A stretch of 64,000 bases of DNA from an uncultured Clostridia bacterium (GTDB taxonomy: Bacteria > Bacillota > Clostridia > Christensenellales > Borkfalkiaceae), in the NCBI GenBank assembly GCA_947627665.1, contig CANQWX010000005.1, positions 1 to 64,000 on the forward strand, read 5' to 3'. The notes beneath the pieces are model-generated. The model worked only from the letters and a program-made list of their open reading frames with translations. It was not told where the DNA came from and made no database searches. Of this stretch, positions 59,941 through 64,000 are shown piece by piece (the first letter of the stretch is position 1; every line of letters begins with the position of its first letter). The translations under genes and the position numbers were made by a program.

Positions 59941-60645
59941 ATGAGGATCAATAAATTTTTGGCGGAACAGGGCGTTGCTTCCCGCAGAGGGGCGGACGAA
60001 CTCATCGCGGCGGGCAGGATCACGGTCAACGGGCATCCCGCAAAGGCGGGGGACGATATTTCGCCCTCCGACGTCGTCATGCTCGACGGCGCCATTCTTT
60101 CCCACAAGGTCAAGACGGAATATTATATCCTGAACAAACCCAAGGGATACGTCTGCACGGTAAAAGACGACAAGGACAGAAAGACCGTCCTCGACCTGCT
60201 GCCGGCGGGTGCGGGAAGGGTGTTTCCCGTCGGACGGCTCGACTACGCCACGGAGGGATTGCTCATTCTGACCAACGATGGCGCGCTTGCCTATCGTCTG
60301 ACCGCGCCGCAGAGCGAGATCCCCAAGACCTATCTCGTGCGGGTGGAGGGCAGCGTTTCTCCCGCCTCGCTCAACCGTCTGCGCGCGGGGGTCGAGATCG
60401 AGAAAGGCGTTATGACGGGCAAGTGCAAGGTGACCGTCATCGAAACGGATAAGAATTTTACGAAACTCCACGTCACGCTCACCGAGGGAAAAAACCGCGA
60501 GATCAGGCGCATGTTCGAAGCGGTGGGGAGCCATGTGGATTTCCTCAAACGCATCAAGATAGGGGACTTGGCGCTCACGGGCTTAGACCGCGGCGCCTGC
60601 CGCAAACTTACCCCCGAAGAGGTCTTTTACTTACAAAATTTATAA
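59941..60645 (+). CDS. rluB: 23S rRNA pseudouridine synthase, RluB/RsuA family
   Basis: A 234-residue enzyme. The S4 domain (MRINKFLAEQGVASRRGADELI) binds rRNA; the catalytic Asp is in GRLDYATEGLLILTNDG; KPKGYVCT and GKNREIRRMFEAVG are further family motifs. It isomerises a uridine of 23S rRNA, probably the RluB position by gene context (YpuL in Bacillus). GAGAGGT before the ATG; the ORF track start lies inside dacB. Confidence 0.95.
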   Translation: MRINKFLAEQGVASRRGADELIAAGRITVNGHPAKAGDDISPSDVVMLDGAILSHKVKTEYYILNKPKGYVCTVKDDKDRKTVLDLLPAGAGRVFPVGRLDYATEGLLILTNDGALAYRLTAPQSEIPKTYLVRVEGSVSPASLNRLRAGVEIEKGVMTGKCKVTVIETDKNFTKLHVTLTEGKNREIRRMFEAVGSHVDFLKRIKIGDLALTGLDRGACRKLTPEEVFYLQNL

Positions 60646-60654
60646 AGCGAAATG

Positions 60655-60696
60655 AGAAAAGCGCCGCCGCGGGCAGATTGCCCGCGGCGGCTTTCC
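60655..60696. terminator. Bidirectional terminator between rluB and lexA
   Basis: GCCGCCGCGGGC and GCCCGCGGCGGC form a 12-bp stem; TTTCC follows on the plus strand and GCTTTTCTC on the minus strand. Confidence 0.8.
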
Positions 60697-60709
60697 GATC
60701 TATCCTCTT

Positions 60710-61315
60710 TCAATAACTTCTCAAAAGGCCGATCACTTTTCCCAAAATCTGCACGCCGCTGCTTTCATCGAGCACAAAGTCGCTCAACGCGGCGTTCTCG
60801 GGATGAAGAATGACCTTGCCGTCGCGGCGGAAGAAACGCTTTACCGTCGCTCCCTCGTTCATGCCGTCGTCGAACATGGCGACCACGATGTCGCCGTTCT
60901 CGGCCGCGTCCTGCTTCTTGACGACGACTTTATCGCCGTCGAAGATGCCCGCCTCGATCATGCTATCGCCGCTCACGCGGAGCAGAAAGAGATCCTCGCC
61001 CCTGAATTCTGCGGCGGGAAGGGTATACATGTCCTCGAAATTCTCCTGCGCCAAAATGGGCTGGCCTGCGGTGACAACGCCGACCAAAGGCGCTTTTACG
61101 GTCGCCGAGCTGCGCACGGAAACCGCGCGTTTCTTTCGGTCCGCCTTGTTCAGGTAACCCTGTTCGCGCAGGCGGTTGACGTAGCTGTACGCCGTCGCCG
61201 TGGAGCGGATGCCTAAATCGCGGCACATATCCCGGACCGTGGGGGGAAAACCGTTTTCCTCACAATAGCGGTCGATATAGCGGACGACCTCTTCGAGCTT
61301 CTTTTGATCGATCAT
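60710..61315 (-). CDS. lexA: LexA repressor
   Basis: A 201-residue SOS repressor. Winged-helix N-terminus (VVRYIDRYCEENGFPPTVRDMCRDLGIRSTATAYSYVNRL), cleavage site in VVTAGQPI (Ala-Gly), catalytic Ser in VSGDSMIEAGIFDGD and Lys in ATVKRFF. RecA-stimulated self-cleavage releases DNA-damage genes. GGAGGTG is the ribosome site. Its promoter carries a LexA box, so it is autoregulated. Confidence 0.97.
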   Translation of the reverse strand: MIDQKKLEEVVRYIDRYCEENGFPPTVRDMCRDLGIRSTATAYSYVNRLREQGYLNKADRKKRAVSVRSSATVKAPLVGVVTAGQPILAQENFEDMYTLPAAEFRGEDLFLLRVSGDSMIEAGIFDGDKVVVKKQDAAENGDIVVAMFDDGMNEGATVKRFFRRDGKVILHPENAALSDFVLDESSGVQILGKVIGLLRSY

Positions 61316-61332
61316 TTTTCACCTCCAATGGC

Positions 61333-61361
61333 ATTATAGCACAGATGAAAATAAATTGCAA
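61333..61361 (-). promoter_or_regulatory. Promoter of lexA
   Basis: Minus strand TTGCAA (61361-61356), 17 bases, TATAAT (61338-61333). Its -35 element overlaps the LexA box. Confidence 0.8.
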
Positions 61362-61372
61362 ACAAACGTTCT
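61359..61372. promoter_or_regulatory. LexA box
   Basis: CAAACAAACGTTCT fits the Gram-positive consensus CGAACRNRYGTTYG at its core AACRNRYGTTC. It overlaps the lexA -35 element and lies about 30 bp upstream of the promoter of the rightward Cys-rich peptide gene. Confidence 0.75.
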
Positions 61373-61403
61373 ATGTTTTTCGAAAATTTTTATAATTTTT
61401 TTC

Positions 61404-61432
61404 TTGTTTTTTTCAAGGAGAAGCACTATAAT
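61404..61432 (+). promoter_or_regulatory. Promoter of the Cys-rich peptide gene
   Basis: TTGTTT (61404-61409), 17 bases, TATAAT (61427-61432), 18 nt before the ATG at 61451. Confidence 0.7.
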
Positions 61433-61450
61433 AAGGCAGAGGGGAATGAC

Positions 61451-61636
61451 ATGGAAACAAAAATGTGCATTTTGGACGAAACCAAGGAATGCGACGGCTG
61501 CCTCGAATGCGAGGTGTGCGATCTCGATCCCAACAAGATCTGCGACAACTGCGGCAAGTGCCTCGACATCAAAGAATTTGCAACGATCAAGATCGACAAA
61601 ATCTATACCGATCCCGACGAATACCACGAGAAATAG
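61451..61636 (+). CDS. Small cysteine-rich protein
   Basis: A 61-residue protein with cysteines in ECDGCLECEVCDLD and ICDNCGKCLD, which could bind zinc or an iron-sulfur cluster, followed by an acidic tail ending PDEYHEK. I recognise no named family, although similar small proteins occur in Clostridia. AGAGGGG precedes the ATG; the ORF track start at 61373 lies upstream of the promoter. Divergent from lexA. The stop codon (TAG 61634-61636) is immediately followed by a divergent repeat copy. Confidence 0.75.
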   Translation: METKMCILDETKECDGCLECEVCDLDPNKICDNCGKCLDIKEFATIKIDKIYTDPDEYHEK

Positions 61637-61640
61637 TGTA

Positions 61641-61661
61641 GTGTGTCAGACATAGTAACTA
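61641..61661 (-). repeat. Short palindromic repeat, copy 5 (intergenic, divergent)
   Basis: On the minus strand TAGTTACTATGTCTGACACAC, which is TAGTACTATGTCTGACATAA with one inserted T and changes at the end. It lies between the convergent Cys-rich peptide and hflX genes. Confidence 0.55.
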
Positions 61662-62891
61662 ATTGTGGTAGAATTCGCGGAATTGCTCCGCATAAATGGC
61701 GGGAATGATCGCCGCGATCTCCGTGCCGCCGTCGGTATATTTTAACGTCTGCGCATAGAGCAAGGGGCGCAGTGCGGAAAATTTCTTTTCCGCGGTATAC
61801 GGAATAAAGAGCTTCGCGCGGACAAATTTATCTTCCAGCGCTTGGAAAATGCGTTTTTTGAGGGTGTCAAGCCCTCTTTTTTCTTTTGCGGAAATAAACA
61901 CGGCGCCGCGCGGGGCGTCGATGTCCTGCTCGGCTTTCAAGTCGCATTTGTTCATGACGACCAGGAAGGGTGCGGCAAACCCCATGCCGTTCAAAGTATC
62001 GAGCGTCGTCGCGTACTGGGTCTGAAAATCTCCCGCCGCGTCGCAGACGATGAGCGCCAGATCGCAATGCAGCGCGCTTTCGAGCGTAGAGCGGAACGCC
62101 TTGATGAGGTCGTGGGGCAAATTTTGCAGAAAACCGACGGTGTCAACGAGCAAGAGGGGAACGCCGTCGATCTCAAAAGAGCGCGCGGTGGGGTCCAGCG
62201 TGGCGAACAGTGCGTCCTTGGTCAAAACGTCCGCGCCCGTCAGCGCGTTCAGCAGGGTAGATTTTCCCGTGTTCGTATACCCGACGAGGGCGACGGTGAG
62301 GACTTTGTCCTTTTTTCTCCGCTCCACCTGGAACGCTCTGCGGCGTTCCGTTTCCTTTAATTTTTCTTCCAGCGTATGGATGCGCGCGCGGATATGACGG
62401 CGGTCGGTTTCAAGCTGTGTTTCCCCGGGACCGCGCGTCCCGATCCCGCCGCCGAGCCGGGAGAGCGCCTCGCCTTTCCCTTTTAACCGCGGATAGAGGT
62501 ATTTTAGCTGGGCAAGTTCCACCTGCAGCCTGCCTTCGCTGCTCTCCGCGCGAAGGGCAAAGATATCGAGAATGAGCGTGGTGCGGTCGATGACCTTCTT
62601 TCCACCGATGGCATTTGAAATATTGAGCGTCTGGGAAGGGGAAAGCTCCCCGTTGAAGAGCACGGTAAGTTCGAGGTCCCCGACGCGCTCCTTAAGCTCT
62701 TCCAGCTTCCCCGAGCCGATATAGGTAGCGGGATCGACCGTGCGGATATTCTGGTAGATCGTGCCTGCGTACTCGGCGCCCGCGCTCTCGATGAGCGCCA
62801 CCGCTTCCTCATGTAAAATTTTATAGTTTTCGCTCTCGATCGGCTGGATCACATAGACGATCTCCGCCTTTTTTACCGAATTATTCGTCAT
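61659..62891 (-). CDS. hflX: Ribosome-associated GTPase HflX
   Basis: A 410-residue GTPase that splits stalled or hibernating ribosomes. N-terminal domain with DPATYIGSGKLEEL and FNGELSPSQTLNISNAIGGKKVIDRTTLILDIFA, then the linker LSRLGGGIGTRGPGETQLETDRR, P-loop ALVGYTNTGKSTLLNAL, and switch region DTVGFLQNLPHDLIKAFRSTLE, with NKCD. Length is normal. It overlaps the recombinase gene upstream by 11 nt and is transcribed with it. Confidence 0.96.
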   Translation of the reverse strand: MTNNSVKKAEIVYVIQPIESENYKILHEEAVALIESAGAEYAGTIYQNIRTVDPATYIGSGKLEELKERVGDLELTVLFNGELSPSQTLNISNAIGGKKVIDRTTLILDIFALRAESSEGRLQVELAQLKYLYPRLKGKGEALSRLGGGIGTRGPGETQLETDRRHIRARIHTLEEKLKETERRRAFQVERRKKDKVLTVALVGYTNTGKSTLLNALTGADVLTKDALFATLDPTARSFEIDGVPLLLVDTVGFLQNLPHDLIKAFRSTLESALHCDLALIVCDAAGDFQTQYATTLDTLNGMGFAAPFLVVMNKCDLKAEQDIDAPRGAVFISAKEKRGLDTLKKRIFQALEDKFVRAKLFIPYTAEKKFSALRPLLYAQTLKYTDGGTEIAAIIPAIYAEQFREFYHN

Positions 62892-63939
62892 TTTCGTCCT
62901 TTTTGTGCAATTTTACGGCGTTTGCGACCGAACGGCGGTGATCCTCCGTGATCGCCGCATAGTGCTTTCTCGTCGTGTTCACGTCCTTGTGTCCCAAAAC
63001 GTCCGCAACGATATAAATGTCGCCCGTTTCGCGGTAGAGATTGGTGCCGTAGGTGGAACGCAGCTTGTGGGGGGTGATCTTTTTGAGCGGCGAAACGATC
63101 TTTGCGTACTTCTTTACGAGGTTTTCCACAGCGCGCACGGTGATGCGCTTATATTGCATCGAGAGAAAGAGGGCATGTTCGCCCTGCGGCACGCGGGGGT
63201 CTTCCTCCTTTTGGGCGAGATAGGCGGCAAGCGCGTCACCGACTTCCCCGGAAAAGTATAAAATGGCTTGGTTGCCGCCCTTGCGCGTCACCAAAAACGA
63301 GTTATCGCTGAAATTGATGCTCTCGTTGTTGAGGCCGACAAGCTCGGAAATACGGATCCCCGTGCCCAAAAAGAGGGTGAGAATGGCGGTATCGCGGATC
63401 TTGGTCTTTTCGTGATAGCCGCCGGCGTGAGAGGGGAGTCCGCTGCCGTCCTCGGCAATATCCAGGATCGCGGAAACCTCGTCGCCCTCCAAGCGGATGA
63501 TCTCTTTCTCGTGCAGCTTGGGCGTCGGGACCTTGGTGGTGTGATTGACTTCGATCAAACCCTTGTTGAAGAAATATTTGAAGAGCGACCGCACGGTGGA
63601 GAGCTTGCGGGCCTTCGCGCGCTCATCGCAGGAAAGCCGCCGTCCGCCGTACTGGTAATTGGAAAGATAGCTCAAATAGATCTCGAGGTCGATCTCGGTG
63701 ACGCGTTCGAGGTCCTCGAGCGTGAGCTGAAGGACAGACTTGCCGCGAAATTTCTTTTTGCAGAGAAAATCGAAAAAAATGCGTAGGTCGTAGCAATAAT
63801 TGAGGCGGGTGAGTACGCTCGTGCGGTTTTCCACGCCGCGCAAAAAATCCTCGCAGAACGCGGGGAGCGTTTCGAGCAGGCTGTCGATCTTGTCGAGATT
63901 TTTCAGGTTTCGCTCCTGATAGTAGTTATCGGACTTCAT
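62881..63939 (-). CDS. Tyrosine recombinase, XerC/XerD type
   Basis: A 352-residue site-specific recombinase with the N-terminal SAM-like core-binding domain (FLRGVENRTSVLTRLNYCYDLRIFFDFL) and a catalytic domain with Arg in LGTGIRISELVGL, HKLRSTYGT, HKD in VLGHKDVNTTRKHYA (catalytic Tyr at the end). It is likely involved in chromosome dimer resolution, but could be of mobile-element origin; no dif site or element ends were found near it. ATG 63939 falls exactly at the predicted transcription start. Confidence 0.9.
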   Translation of the reverse strand: MKSDNYYQERNLKNLDKIDSLLETLPAFCEDFLRGVENRTSVLTRLNYCYDLRIFFDFLCKKKFRGKSVLQLTLEDLERVTEIDLEIYLSYLSNYQYGGRRLSCDERAKARKLSTVRSLFKYFFNKGLIEVNHTTKVPTPKLHEKEIIRLEGDEVSAILDIAEDGSGLPSHAGGYHEKTKIRDTAILTLFLGTGIRISELVGLNNESINFSDNSFLVTRKGGNQAILYFSGEVGDALAAYLAQKEEDPRVPQGEHALFLSMQYKRITVRAVENLVKKYAKIVSPLKKITPHKLRSTYGTNLYRETGDIYIVADVLGHKDVNTTRKHYAAITEDHRRSVANAVKLHKKDENDE

Positions 63940-63945
63940 AGCGCC

Positions 63946-63974
63946 ATTATAGCACAAGCGCAGGGGAATGTCAA
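63946..63974 (-). promoter_or_regulatory. Perfect consensus promoter of the recombinase gene
   Basis: Minus strand TTGACA (63974-63969), 17 bases, TATAAT (63951-63946). The seventh base after the -10 element is the A of the ATG at 63939 and there is no ribosome site, so the message is predicted to be leaderless. Confidence 0.88.
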
Positions 63975-64000
63975 TTTTACGAATAGTTATCGGGGGAGAA

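Noticed and set aside
62881-63939. Recombinase as part of an integrated element
   Set aside because: It is co-transcribed with hflX and no attachment-site repeats, tRNA gene or phage genes are nearby.

Overview
The window reads as a chromosomal segment of an uncultured, GC-rich, spore-forming member of the Clostridia (Bacillota). The evidence is a complete spoIIIAA-AH operon followed by the classic asp23-nusB-folD-ispA-dxs-tlyA-nadK-argR-recN-spoIVB block, plus scpAB, ytfJ (gerW family), lysA, DacF-type carboxypeptidases and a Gram-positive LexA. I cannot name the genus from sequence alone. No rRNA, tRNA, CRISPR array or complete insertion sequence was found.

Layout. (1) 0-1.2 kb: a YdeI-family gene broken by a nonsense codon and a RelE/ParE-Phd/YefM toxin-antitoxin pair. 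(2) 1.3-16.5 kb: a surface-polysaccharide operon behind a perfect TTGACA-N17-TATAAT promoter. It holds two tandem phosphoglycosyl transferases (the first ending in an 11-G tract), ManC, a phosphohexomutase, three GT4 and one GT8 glycosyltransferases, a Wzy-like polymerase, a Wzx-like flippase, UDP-galactopyranose mutase and a GH51 arabinofuranosidase, and it ends at a strong terminator. (3) 16.5-30.1 kb: the sporulation and housekeeping block, with accBC, xseAB and spo0A absent from their usual places. (4) 30.2-35.7 kb: a permuted fragment of an iron alcohol dehydrogenase, then a leftward operon of pseudopilins ending in a 1281-residue prepilin built from two GLUG-containing modules. (5) 35.8-46.6 kb: a REC-HD-GYP-GGDEF regulator, an Hpt protein and a type IV pilus operon (pilB, T, C, A, D, M, N, O). 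(6) 46.7-51 kb: a sugar-type binding lipoprotein co-transcribed with a hybrid histidine kinase. (7) 51-64 kb: SpoIIM-like protein, DacF-type enzyme, lysA, M50 protease, scpAB, a small regulatory island (XRE repressor and zinc-ribbon proteins), ytfJ, dacB, rluB, lexA, a Cys-rich peptide, hflX and a Xer-type recombinase.

How it may work together. Regions 4-6 suggest a signalling-to-pilus module: hybrid kinase to Hpt to a c-di-GMP synthase/hydrolase, and then to PilB, whose N-terminus carries two intact MshEN c-di-GMP binding motifs. The pilus would carry a large modular tip or minor pilin. The most unusual signals are: a roughly 24-bp palindromic repeat seen five times, four of them inside coding sequence in different reading frames; several genes with near-consensus promoters whose predicted start site falls on or next to the start codon (leaderless mRNAs); a structured RNA candidate between pilA and pilD; and an amber codon inside a zinc-ribbon gene that has a perfect promoter and ribosome binding site.
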